A stretch of 33,332 bases of DNA from an uncultured Clostridia bacterium (GTDB lineage: Bacteria > Bacillota > Clostridia > Christensenellales > CAG-138). The notes beneath the pieces were generated by a model, which had not been told where the DNA came from, made no database searches, and saw only the letters and a list, made by a program, of their open reading frames with translations. Both the position numbers and the translations under genes were made by a program. This document shows positions 13,031-21,153 of this stretch, in pieces; positions within the stretch are counted from its first letter, which is position 1, and each line of letters opens with the position of its first letter. Location of the stretch: contig CAMVMM010000023.1 of NCBI GenBank assembly GCA_947168565.1, forward strand, positions 1 to 33,332, written 5' to 3'.

Positions 13031-16000
13031 ATGCCCGCAAACGTAAAATTCATTCTCGGCCGAAGCGGAAGCGGCAAAACCTCCGCGATCATAGATGAGA
13101 TCACGCGGCGCGAGGCGCGGGGCGAGGGCTCCGTGCTGATCGTGCCGGATCGCGTCAGCTTTGAAACGGAGCTGCTGCTTTCGCGCGCCATCGGCGAGGC
13201 GACCGGCGGCGCCGGCGGCATGCTGCACACCTCCGTGGTCTCCTTCACGCGCCTTGCCCACCGCGTGCTTTCGGAAACGGGAAACAGCAGGGCGTACCTT
13301 TCCTCCGAGGGCAGGCTGATGCTCATTCGCAGGATCCTTGATGAAAACAAAGCCGCGCTTTCGTCGTTTGCAAGGGTTTGCTCCCATCGCGGCTTTGCGG
13401 AGGAATGCGATGAAATTATTTTAAAATGTAAGCGTTTTTCCATCACGCCGGACGCGCTTTTTGATGCCGACGTGCCGGAGCGCCTTAAACACAAGCTCCG
13501 GGATTTCGCGCTCATCTATAGGAAGCTGACCGAGCGCATGGAGCAAAGGTATATCGACGGGGAGGATCTTATAAACGCGCTTATCGAGCGCATACCCGCT
13601 TCAAGCCTGCGCGGCGCCGCCGTGTTTATAGATGCGCCGGATATGCTGAATGAGCAGAGCGTTCGTATTATAGAAAAATTATTTTACACCGCGTCAAGCG
13701 TCATAGTTTCCTTCCGTGCGGACACCGTGTGCCGCGAGGCGAACGGCGGGCTGTTTTTGCCCGACGTGGGCTATTATGAAAAGCTGCTGCGCCTTGCCGC
13801 CGAGGCGGGCTGCAATGCCGAAACCCTTCGCCTTTTCGGAAACAGGCGGCATGCTTCGCCCGCGCTTGCGTATCTTGAAACCACGCTTTTCGCGCCGCAG
13901 GCGGGCAGATTCACGCAGGATGCGCGGGAGATAGAGCTGCACTCCTCCGTGGACGTCATGAGCGAGGTGGGCGAGGCGGCGGCAAGAATAATCGAGGCGG
14001 TGCGAAACGGCATGCGCTTCCGCGAAATTGCCGTTGCCGCAAGCGATATTTCCGCCTATGCGGAGCCCGTGCGCCGCGTTTTCTCCGCCGCCGGCATTCC
14101 CGCGTTTACGGACGCAAAGCGCCGCGTTGCCACGCACCCCGTTTCGGAATTGATCCTTGCCGCGCTGCGCTGCGTTGAAAAGGGCTTTCAGAGCGAGGAT
14201 TTTATCCGCGTTATGAAAACGGGGCTCACCGATTTTCCCGATACCACGCTTGAAAAGCTTGAGAATCACATCCTGAAGCTCGGTCTTATGGGAAAAAGGC
14301 TGGTTTCAAGCGAGCCAAGCGTTAAAAATGCGGAAAAAATAAAGGATTTTGATGAGATCGAGGCCGCAAGAGCCGCCATAGCGCAGCCCCTTGCCGCGCT
14401 GAAGGAGCGCATCGGGGAGGATGGCAGCCGCTCGGCCCGCACCCGCGTTTTGGCGCTGTACGCATTTCTTGAGGATATGCAAACCGCGCAAAAGCTCAAG
14501 CAGCGGTTTGAAACGCTTAAAGCATCGCCCGAAACGCTTGCCTACGCCCTTGAAAACCGCCAGATCTACGACACCGTGATAGAGCTTTTGGATCAGATCA
14601 TGGTGATTCTGGGCGACGAAGCCATCGGGCTTGCGCGCTTCTCCGCCGTGGTGCGCGAGGGGCTTGAGGCGTACGAGGTGGGCATAATACCGCCCACGCT
14701 CGATCAGGTGCTGGTGGGGGACGTCAGCTCCATCCACCCCGGCGAGCCGCGCCTTTTGATAGTTCTTGGCGCAAACGAGGGGCGCTTCCCCTCCATGCGC
14801 GCGGATAACTCCATTATAAACGACCGCGAGCTTGAGCAGATGCGCGAGGCGGGCATCCGCGCCTGGGAAAGCACCCAAAGCATGGACTCCGCGGAGCGGC
14901 TGCGCGTGTATTCGCTGCTTTGCAGAGCACGGGAGCGCCTTTTCATATCCTTCCGCCGCGAGCAGAGCGATCCCACGGGCGCAAGCAGGCTTGTGAAGCG
15001 CATCGGGGAGCTTATGCCGCACTGCACCCGCACGAGCCACACCGTTTCGCCCTCCGCCGTAGAGAGCGACCGCGCGGCGTTTTCCGTCCTTGCCTCAGCC
15101 CTGCGCAGATTCATCGACACGGGCGTGGAGGAGGCGGGGCTTGCGCCGCTTTACGCGCATTTTCACGCAAGCGAAAAATACGCCCCCCTGCTCTGTGCGC
15201 TGGAGCAGGCATATTATCGGGATGAATTTCTGCCGCCGCTCGGCGCGGATGCCGCCCGTATGCTCTATGGCGCAAGCATGAGCGGCAGCGTTTCAAGGCT
15301 GGAAACCTACAATAAATGCCCCTACCGCCATCTTTTGCAGTACGGGCTGAAGCTGAATGAGCGCGAAACGCATGAGATACGGGGCAACGAGTTCGGCACC
15401 CTTGTGCACGAGGCGCTTGAAAAGCTCGTGCGCGGTTATATAAACGATATAAACGCCGATCCCGAGGCGGGGGAGGCGCTGCTGCAAAATATAACGAGGG
15501 AGGACGTTGAGCTGCGGCTGAATGCGCTGCTTACGGATATTGCCGCCGATTTCAACCACGGCATACTGCTTGAATCCGCCACGATGCGCTCCGCTCTTGA
15601 AAGCATTCGCCGCGAGCTCATAGACGCGGGCTTCGCCATAATGCGGCAGCTTGCCGGCGGCAGCTTCCGTCCGCGCTATGCGGAGCTTTCCTTTGGCGAT
15701 CCTTCGGATAAAGCCTCCCTTCCCGCGCTTGAGATAGAGAGCGGCGATGGCGCGGTGTTTCACATGCGCGGCGTGGTGGACAGGCTGGATTCCTATACCG
15801 CCGAGGGCGGCGAAGGCGGTGAGGCGAAGGAGTTTTTCAGAATAGTGGATTACAAAACCTATTCCTCCCCGTTCAGCTTTTCGGATCTTGAAAACGGGCT
15901 GAAGGTGCAGCTTCCGCTCTATGCGCTCGCCGTCAAAAACGGGCTTGAGGGGAGCGGAAAAGCAAGCCCCGCCGGAATGTATTATCAGCATATCCACGCG

Positions 16001-16420
16001 CCCGCCGTGGAGGATGAGGAAAAGCGGGATGAGGTGGTGCTGAAGGAGCTGAAGCTGAGCGGCCCCACGCTGCACGATAACGGCGTGCTTGCCGCTTCGG
16101 ATGCCGAGGTGGGCTCGCGCTCCTCGCGCTTCATAGTTTCGCTCGCTCTCAAGGACGGCGAGTATAAAGGAAATAAGCTTGTTTCACCCGAAGAAATGGA
16201 AAAAACGCTGGAGCGCGCAAGGCAGGTGGCGGGGGAAACGCTTGGCCGCATCATGCAGGGCGGCGCCGCAATAAGCCCCTACCGCTGCGGCACGGACAGG
16301 GCGTGCAAAAGCTGCCCCTACGGCAGCGTGTGCCGCTTCGATACCACGGCGGGCGACCGCTACCGCAGCCTGAAAAAGGTTTCAACCGATAAATTTTTCA
16401 ATAGAGAACCGAAAAAATGA
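13031..16420 (+). CDS. addB: ATP-dependent helicase/nuclease subunit AddB
   Basis: AddB is one half of the AddAB helicase-nuclease that resects double-strand breaks to Chi sites for RecA. The 1129-residue length is typical. Walker A is GRSGSGKT (residues 10-17). The C-terminal RecB-type nuclease shows VVDRLDSY (about 914-921), VDYKTY (about 939-944) and QLPLYAL (about 960-966). The four cysteines of the stabilising iron-sulfur cluster are present: Cys763 in NKCPYRH, and Cys1092, Cys1095 and Cys1101 in the pattern C-x2-C-x5-C. The ribosome binding site is weak. Its partner addA normally follows directly; here a small DUF1294 gene follows and the strand then switches, so addA must be elsewhere or absent. 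Confidence 0.95.
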   Translation: MPANVKFILGRSGSGKTSAIIDEITRREARGEGSVLIVPDRVSFETELLLSRAIGEATGGAGGMLHTSVVSFTRLAHRVLSETGNSRAYLSSEGRLMLIRRILDENKAALSSFARVCSHRGFAEECDEIILKCKRFSITPDALFDADVPERLKHKLRDFALIYRKLTERMEQRYIDGEDLINALIERIPASSLRGAAVFIDAPDMLNEQSVRIIEKLFYTASSVIVSFRADTVCREANGGLFLPDVGYYEKLLRLAAEAGCNAETLRLFGNRRHASPALAYLETTLFAPQAGRFTQDAREIELHSSVDVMSEVGEAAARIIEAVRNGMRFREIAVAASDISAYAEPVRRVFSAAGIPAFTDAKRRVATHPVSELILAALRCVEKGFQSEDFIRVMKTGLTDFPDTTLEKLENHILKLGLMGKRLVSSEPSVKNAEKIKDFDEIEAARAAIAQPLAALKERIGEDGSRSARTRVLALYAFLEDMQTAQKLKQRFETLKASPETLAYALENRQIYDTVIELLDQIMVILGDEAIGLARFSAVVREGLEAYEVGIIPPTLDQVLVGDVSSIHPGEPRLLIVLGANEGRFPSMRADNSIINDRELEQMREAGIRAWESTQSMDSAERLRVYSLLCRARERLFISFRREQSDPTGASRLVKRIGELMPHCTRTSHTVSPSAVESDRAAFSVLASALRRFIDTGVEEAGLAPLYAHFHASEKYAPLLCALEQAYYRDEFLPPLGADAARMLYGASMSGSVSRLETYNKCPYRHLLQYGLKLNERETHEIRGNEFGTLVHEALEKLVRGYINDINADPEAGEALLQNITREDVELRLNALLTDIAADFNHGILLESATMRSALESIRRELIDAGFAIMRQLAGGSFRPRYAELSFGDPSDKASLPALEIESGDGAVFHMRGVVDRLDSYTAEGGEGGEAKEFFRIVDYKTYSSPFSFSDLENGLKVQLPLYALAVKNGLEGSGKASPAGMYYQHIHAPAVEDEEKRDEVVLKELKLSGPTLHDNGVLAASDAEVGSRSSRFIVSLALKDGEYKGNKLVSPEEMEKTLERARQVAGETLGRIMQGGAAISPYRCGTDRACKSCPYGSVCRFDTTAGDRYRSLKKVSTDKFFNREPKK

Positions 16421-16701
16421 GCCTGAGCACGCCCCAAATCATACTTATCTGCTGTTTTGCCGGCATGACGCTTGCCGGCTTTATCTCCATGGGCGCGGAT
16501 AAGCTTCGCGCAATACGGCACGAGTGGCGCATCAGCGAAAGAACGCTTTTCGTCATAGCCCTGCTCGGCGGCAGCCTCGGCTCGCTGCTCGGAATGCTCA
16601 TTTTTCGGCATAAAACGCGGCATTGGCGCTTTCTGCTGTTCATACCGCTGCTTTTCCTCGCCCAGCTCGCCATCCTGTATGCGGTTTGGAGCAGGCTTTA
16701 G
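16417..16701 (+). CDS. DUF1294 family small membrane protein
   Basis: A 94-residue protein with three predicted membrane helices (about 7-24, 44-62 and 71-90) and the DUF1294 signature blocks: GADKLRAIRHEWRISERTL (residues 27-45), ALLGGSLGSLLGM (48-60) and FRHKTRHWRF (63-72). Function is unknown for the family; some members are fused to cold-shock or nucleic-acid-binding domains. The start overlaps the addB stop (ATGA), so the two are co-translated. The final codons lie inside a run of degenerate 10-base repeats that continues past the stop codon. Confidence 0.85.
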   Translation: MSLSTPQIILICCFAGMTLAGFISMGADKLRAIRHEWRISERTLFVIALLGGSLGSLLGMLIFRHKTRHWRFLLFIPLLFLAQLAILYAVWSRL

Positions 16702-16784
16702 CAGACTTTAGCAGGTTTAGCACGCTTTACAGGCTTTAGACTTTAGCAGGCTTTAGCGGACTTTGGCAGACTTCACAGGCGTCA
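16691..16784. repeat. Degenerate tandem 10-base repeats across the DUF1294 stop codon
   Basis: About nine imperfect copies of a 9-10 base unit close to GCAGGCTTTA follow one another (variants GCAGACTTTA, GCAGGTTTA, CACGCTTTA, GCGGACTTTG). The first copy codes for the last residues of the DUF1294 protein and its stop codon; the rest is non-coding. Slippage during replication is the likely origin. Confidence 0.75.
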
Positions 16785-16816
16785 ATTCATATTAGAAAAT
16801 ATAATAGTGAAATAAA

Positions 16817-16848
16817 AAAGGGCTTTGCGAATTGAAGCAGGGCCCTTT
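16817..16848. terminator. Bidirectional terminator between converging gene blocks
   Basis: AAAGGGC (16817-16823) pairs with GCCCTTT (16842-16848), with an inner TGC/GCA pairing. On the minus strand the stem is followed by TTTATTT, a good U-tract for the CGGC gene; on the plus strand it lies about 115 bases after DUF1294, with a T-run from 16861. Confidence 0.6.
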
Positions 16849-16906
16849 GTGATATCAAGGTTTTTTTATATTTAAATATTCGGTTTAATGCCGCCGCGAG
16901 CGGGGA

Positions 16907-17242
16907 TCAATCGTGCGAGGAATTAAGAATGGTCACGCCATCGCCAATCGCCTGCAAAATGCTGTCCTTCATTTTCTGCGCATAGGGACATGGAAAGCAT
17001 ATATCGCGGCCCTTCTGAATGCAGGTGGAAAAGGCGATGAGCTGCGCGCCCTGCTCAACCAGCTTTTTGGCTCGCAAAACCACGCGGTTGCCGGGGCAGC
17101 CGCCGCAGTTGCAAAAGCCAACGAGATCTATATCCTCCTCTATTCCGGCAAAAGCGCCGGTGTGATTCTTTACGGCGGCAAAATCGTCGGTACCCGGGCA
17201 GATATCCTCCGTTTGCATGCATCTGATAATGCCGACTTTCAT
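16907..17242 (-). CDS. CGGC-domain protein (cysteine-rich, putative metal-binding)
   Basis: A 111-residue protein with the CGGC domain, named for the central motif, here CNCGGCPG (residues 44-51). Further conserved cysteines are seen at Cys8, in STCIQKG (about 72-78), and at the pair ICFPCPY (about 81-87). The start MKVGIIRCMQTEDICPG is typical of the family. The cysteine pattern suggests metal or iron-sulfur binding, and the proteins are common in anaerobes, but no reaction is established. It is monocistronic: AAAGGAG precedes the ATG, a consensus-like promoter lies 40 bases upstream and a terminator follows the stop. Confidence 0.85.
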   Translation of the reverse strand: MKVGIIRCMQTEDICPGTDDFAAVKNHTGAFAGIEEDIDLVGFCNCGGCPGNRVVLRAKKLVEQGAQLIAFSTCIQKGRDICFPCPYAQKMKDSILQAIGDGVTILNSSHD

Positions 17243-17282
17243 CTATTAGCTCCTTTCGGCTAAAATCCCCCCTGATAGAAGT

Positions 17283-17311
17283 ATTATAGCATTATGTTCG
17301 ACGATAATCAA
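17283..17311 (-). promoter_or_regulatory. Sigma-A-type promoter of the CGGC gene
   Basis: TTGATT (17311-17306) and a perfect TATAAT (17288-17283) at exactly 17 bases on the minus strand, in the 154-base gap between rsmI and the CGGC gene. Confidence 0.75.
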
Positions 17312-17396
17312 TGCCCGCAAATGATAAAAACCCTGTTTTTCGGCGTTTTCGGAGGCGGCCCGGGGCGTTTTCCGCCGTCGCTCCGTTAATGCGGGC

Positions 17397-18371
17397 TCAT
17401 TCCGCGCCCTTCAGCTCCATCGCCCTCTTATACGCCGCGTTTTTGGGCGCGTCCAGCGCTTCGGAGGCGATCTTTGCCGCCGTTTTAACGCTCAGGCCCT
17501 CATCAAGAAGCGCGCCGAGCAGCCCGTCCAGCCGCGCGTTCACCGCTTCGTCCGCTTCGGAGCCCATGGGGGCGGCGCCGAGTATCAGCACGCATTCGCC
17601 CTTCGGCGCGTTTTCCGCGTATTTCCGCGCAAGCTCCGAAACGCTCCCCCGAACGCACTGCTCAAACGCCTTGCTTATCTCCCGCACGAGCGCACAGGGG
17701 CGCAATTCCGGCGCTCCGCCGCGCTTTTGTATGCAGGCGGCAAGCTCCGCAAGCGTGGCGCCGACCCTGAGCGGACTTTCATACAGGCAAACCGTGTCCG
17801 CGCTTGAGGCTGCCTTTTCCAGCGCCTCGGTTCTTTCCGCACCGCTTCGGGGCAAAAAGCCCATGAAAAGCAGGCTTTTCGTGTCCAGCCCGCTCATCAC
17901 CCAGGCCGTGGTCATCGCGCTTGCTCCCGGCTGCACCTCGAAGGGCGCGCCAAGCGCTATGCAGGCCCTGATAAGCTCCGCGCCGGGGTCCGAAACGCCG
18001 GGCATGCCCGCGTCGCTCACAAACGCCACCGCCTCGCCGCCGAGCACCTGCTGCACTATGCGCTGCGCGCGCGCCTTTTCATTGTGCTCATGGCAGCTTT
18101 CAAGCGGCTTTTTTATATTCAGCGCGTTCAGAAGCTTCAGCGTGCTGCGCGTGTCCTCGCAGTAGATGCGCGTCACCCGCCGCAGCGTGTCAAGCGTGCG
18201 CAGCGTGATATCCCCAAGGTTGCCTATGGGCGTTGCGCAAAGATACAGCTTTGCCTCAAGCTTCGACGCGCTTGCGCCGCCGCTTGTGCCGCCGTCCGTG
18301 CCGGTGTCGGTGAAGCCGTCCGTACCCGCAGTATTTTCATTTACCGTTTCGGAAAAAGTTTTATTCTCCAT
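17397..18371 (-). CDS. rsmI: 16S rRNA (cytidine1402-2'-O)-methyltransferase RsmI
   Basis: Tetrapyrrole-methylase-fold enzyme that methylates the 2'-OH of C1402 in the ribosomal decoding centre, together with RsmH. Family motifs are clear: LYLCATPIGNLGDITLRTLD (about 42-61), YCEDTR (about 69-74), VSDAGMPGVSDPG (about 118-130) and the later GFLPRSG. The core begins near residue 40. The first 37 residues are a low-complexity stretch rich in Thr, Gly, Asp and Ser, which is unusual; the ATG at 18371 has AAAGG upstream and overlaps the preceding methyltransferase by 11 bases. The yabB-like/rsmI neighbourhood matches the conserved Bacillus arrangement. Length without the extension is about 285 residues, as expected. 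Confidence 0.95.
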   Translation of the reverse strand: MENKTFSETVNENTAGTDGFTDTGTDGGTSGGASASKLEAKLYLCATPIGNLGDITLRTLDTLRRVTRIYCEDTRSTLKLLNALNIKKPLESCHEHNEKARAQRIVQQVLGGEAVAFVSDAGMPGVSDPGAELIRACIALGAPFEVQPGASAMTTAWVMSGLDTKSLLFMGFLPRSGAERTEALEKAASSADTVCLYESPLRVGATLAELAACIQKRGGAPELRPCALVREISKAFEQCVRGSVSELARKYAENAPKGECVLILGAAPMGSEADEAVNARLDGLLGALLDEGLSVKTAAKIASEALDAPKNAAYKRAMELKGAE

Positions 18372-19245
18372 CGTAAAGCCTTTTAACCTCCGGCGTGTAT
18401 TGCCCGCCCTCGTCCAGCAGAATGAGCTCGTCCATTATCTCAAGCCCGGGCTTTGCGCCCCGCTTGGCGCGTATCAGCGCAAGATAGGGCCTTTTGCCCG
18501 CCCGCGCGCGCACAAGCCGCAGCTTTTTCGGCTCCAGCGCGTTCACCGAAAGCGCAGTGAAGGCCTCCGCAAGCCGCTCCGCCGGAAAGCACAGGCTGAA
18601 GCTGCCGCCGAATTTCAGCATTTCGCGCGCCGCCCTCGCTATGGAGCCGATATCCGCGCTCGTTTCGTGCGTCGCCCCGGCGTTTTTCGGTCTGCCGCCG
18701 GAGCCCGCCTTGAAATAGGGCGGGTTGCACACCGCATGATCGAAGCGCCGCTCGAATTTCAGCGCGGTATCAAGATAATCCGCGCAGATTATCTCTATGC
18801 GCCCGATCCCCTCTCCCTTTTCGCCGCCCGAAAGCCCGTTTAAAAGAAGCGTGCGCCCAAATCTTTCGCATTGTGCAGCGTCTATCTCCACCGCCGCCAC
18901 GTCCAGCCCCGTTTTGGCGGCTATAAGCAGCGAAACCGCGCCGGAGCCCGCGCCAAGCTCTATCACCCTCTCGCCCTTTTTGGCGGTTTTCAGCGCGTCC
19001 AGCGCAAAATGCGTCAGCAGCACGGAGTCCGTGCCGAAGCAAAAGCCGCAGCGCGATTGTATGAGCCGCAGCCCCCTGTATTGCAGATCGTCCGCCCGCT
19101 CGCCCTCCCCGATAAGCTCCGCCTCCTTGGGCGCGGCCTCGCCCCGAGCAGCGCTTTTCGCGTTCGCCGCATCCGAAAAAAGCCCGCATACGGGGCTTTT
19201 TTGGCTTTGCTCGTGTTCGCGCTTCGTGCCGCTCCCCATCATCAT
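18361..19245 (-). CDS. TrmN6-like tRNA (adenine-N6)-methyltransferase (COG4123)
   Basis: SAM-dependent methyltransferase of the YfiC/YabB group; the E. coli member methylates A37 of tRNA1(Val). SAM-binding motif I reads VIELGAGSGAVSLLIA (about 93-108), acidic strand 2 is VAAVEID, and the adenine-N6 catalytic motif NPPYF is at about 168-172. The family-typical FGTDSVLLTHF (about 70-80) precedes motif I. The first 50 residues are a variable, charged, Ala/Glu-rich extension not needed for the fold. The ATG overlaps the CvpA stop by four bases, and the end overlaps rsmI, giving a coupled series. The exact tRNA target is an inference from the family. Confidence 0.88.
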   Translation of the reverse strand: MMMGSGTKREHEQSQKSPVCGLFSDAANAKSAARGEAAPKEAELIGEGERADDLQYRGLRLIQSRCGFCFGTDSVLLTHFALDALKTAKKGERVIELGAGSGAVSLLIAAKTGLDVAAVEIDAAQCERFGRTLLLNGLSGGEKGEGIGRIEIICADYLDTALKFERRFDHAVCNPPYFKAGSGGRPKNAGATHETSADIGSIARAAREMLKFGGSFSLCFPAERLAEAFTALSVNALEPKKLRLVRARAGKRPYLALIRAKRGAKPGLEIMDELILLDEGGQYTPEVKRLYDGE

Positions 19246-19952
19246 ACGCCGGGGATCAGCCTTAGAATGAGGTTGGAATTATAAAGGAAGGAGGCAAGCG
19301 CGCTGCTTGTGAGCAGCTCCTCTATCTGCTCGAAGGGAAGCACCGTCAGCACCACGGGCGTTATCATGAATACCACGGAAACGTCGATAAGCCCGCGTAT
19401 AAAGCCCACCGCGCCGCCCGCTATCTGATCGGTCAGCGGTATGCGCAGCTTTGGGAATTTCAGCGAATAATCCGCCCAGCTTATCAGCACCGTGAGAACT
19501 ATCCTTGCTATCATGTATACCAGAATGAAGGATACTATGTTCACAAACACAATGACCTTGCTCTGGTTGAAGTATTCGCCAAGCGTGGTCACGCCGCGAT
19601 CCTTCAGCGCCTCGGAAAGAATATTCTCGTGTACGCGCTGCCTGAAGGGGAAGGGCAGATTGCTGCGCAGCATTATCTCCTCTATTTCGGCGTTTGTGAG
19701 CGTTGTGATATCCCTGTCCACAAGGTCAACGTCGTAAACGTCCTCCCTGCCCTCGGTATAGCTGAGCATGGCGGAATAAATGCCCTGATTCGCAGTGATC
19801 AGCTTTGCAACCGAGCCCATGAATATAAGCGCTATCAAAAGCGAAAGCACGGAGGCGCAGAGCGCGGCGAAATTCCATAAAAAACCTTTGTAAACGCCCG
19901 CAAGCACAAATATCGCAAACACCGCGATTATCGCAAAATCTAAAATTCCCAT
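19242..19952 (-). CDS. CvpA family membrane protein
   Basis: The 236-residue protein begins with the CvpA pattern: a first membrane helix (residues 3-24), a Gly-Tyr-Lys-Gly turn (GVYKGFLWNF, 19-28), and a second helix, then a long extracytoplasmic loop (about 50-130) and two further helices before the end (DQIAGGAVGFIRGL at about 181-194 is typical). CvpA-like proteins were first linked to colicin V production, and in Firmicutes they are uncharacterised cell-envelope proteins. It stands between DUF5711 and the TrmN6-like gene, overlapping the latter by four bases. Ribosome binding site weak (AAGGA 16 bases upstream). Confidence 0.88.
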   Translation of the reverse strand: MGILDFAIIAVFAIFVLAGVYKGFLWNFAALCASVLSLLIALIFMGSVAKLITANQGIYSAMLSYTEGREDVYDVDLVDRDITTLTNAEIEEIMLRSNLPFPFRQRVHENILSEALKDRGVTTLGEYFNQSKVIVFVNIVSFILVYMIARIVLTVLISWADYSLKFPKLRIPLTDQIAGGAVGFIRGLIDVSVVFMITPVVLTVLPFEQIEELLTSSALASFLYNSNLILRLIPGV

Positions 19953-19971
19953 GTCAAAAGGCTTTTTCCTT

Positions 19972-21096
19972 TCAAAAATTCTTTAGTGTGTAAAGCACCG
20001 CGCGCTCTGCGGAGGTTATTATCAGGCTCTCCCCGTCCAGCTTCACCGCGCCGTCCGCCTTCACCCCGTGCGAAAGCCGTGCGCTAACCGCGCCGCTTAT
20101 ATCGCGGATCACTATGCCGTCCTCCTTCACCGCCACAGCCCTGCCGTGCATGGTGAAGGTGCTCACGGCGTCCGCATCGGCGGCAAGCTCCAGCACGCGC
20201 TCATCGGCGGATTCCCCCTCGCGCATGGAGATCATGCGGAGCGGCGAGGCGCTTTCGCTTTCCTCTCCAATGCTCACAAGCAGGTAGAGCCTGCCCTTCT
20301 CGGTGCTTGAATCCACGTATTCGCAGCCCCGCATCAGCAGCCTGTATGCCTCGGTATTGTCCGCGCGGTTGTAGCGGATCAGGCTGTCCGTGCCGAAGGT
20401 AAACACGCTTTTCTCGGTCATTATCACCCTTTTTACCGCCTCACCCTGAACGTTCAGCACGCCCGTTATGCTCTCGCGCGAAAGGTCGAAGGTGGTCACG
20501 GTGGTGGAAACCGCGCTGCCGCTTATCACAAGCTCGCTCACGTACATCGCGGAGCCGCCCCGCTCAAAGCCGAAATCCAGCAGCACGGAGTCGTCGAAAT
20601 CGCGCTTGATCAAGCGGTCGCCCGCGGAATTGTAGACCGTCAGCGAATGGCTGTTGTCCGCATTTTCGGTGTATACGCCAACGTATCTGTCGCCGCATAC
20701 CACCTTCAGCACCGCGCCCTCGAAGGTATGCTCGTAAGGCGTGCCGATGAACTGCACCGTGGAGGCGTTGTAGATGACCTTCACCTGCTCGCCGCCCGCC
20801 ACGTGCGCATTCAGCACGTCCGCATCGCTTGAAAAGCTTTTGCTCTCGTCCGCAAGGGAGAGATAGTGCAGCTTCTGCTCGCCCGTGTACAGGAAGCCGC
20901 CGCCGGTATAGCAGTATTCGCCGTCCGCAGAAAACGGCAGGCTTCGCTTCGCGCCCGAGATGCGGCAGGAGCGCATCACCGCCGCCGCGCCGAGTATTAT
21001 TGCCGCAAGCAGCACTGCGGCGGCGCAAGGCAAAATTATCCGCCTTATCCTGAGCTCCCTGCGGCGGGACTTTTTATTTCTTCCGGTATCAGCCAT
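19972..21096 (-). CDS. DUF5711 family membrane-anchored extracytoplasmic protein
   Basis: A 374-residue protein with a short, very basic cytoplasmic head (KKSRRRELRIRRI, residues 8-20), a single membrane helix at about 21-43, and a large outside domain rich in beta strands. The repeated strand-turn pattern (YVGVYTENADNSHSLTVYN, later VFTFGTDSLIRYNRAD) suggests a propeller-like fold, as described for DUF5711 proteins of Clostridia. No catalytic motif is visible. It lies 19 bases upstream of cvpA, a pairing that recurs in this lineage by my recollection, so an envelope function shared with CvpA is possible. Function unknown. Confidence 0.7.
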   Translation of the reverse strand: MADTGRNKKSRRRELRIRRIILPCAAAVLLAAIILGAAAVMRSCRISGAKRSLPFSADGEYCYTGGGFLYTGEQKLHYLSLADESKSFSSDADVLNAHVAGGEQVKVIYNASTVQFIGTPYEHTFEGAVLKVVCGDRYVGVYTENADNSHSLTVYNSAGDRLIKRDFDDSVLLDFGFERGGSAMYVSELVISGSAVSTTVTTFDLSRESITGVLNVQGEAVKRVIMTEKSVFTFGTDSLIRYNRADNTEAYRLLMRGCEYVDSSTEKGRLYLLVSIGEESESASPLRMISMREGESADERVLELAADADAVSTFTMHGRAVAVKEDGIVIRDISGAVSARLSHGVKADGAVKLDGESLIITSAERAVLYTLKNF

Positions 21097-21153
21097 TATC
21101 CATGCTTTCTTAATTTAATATTTCAAATTATATTTCCGCACCCGCACCGCCCT

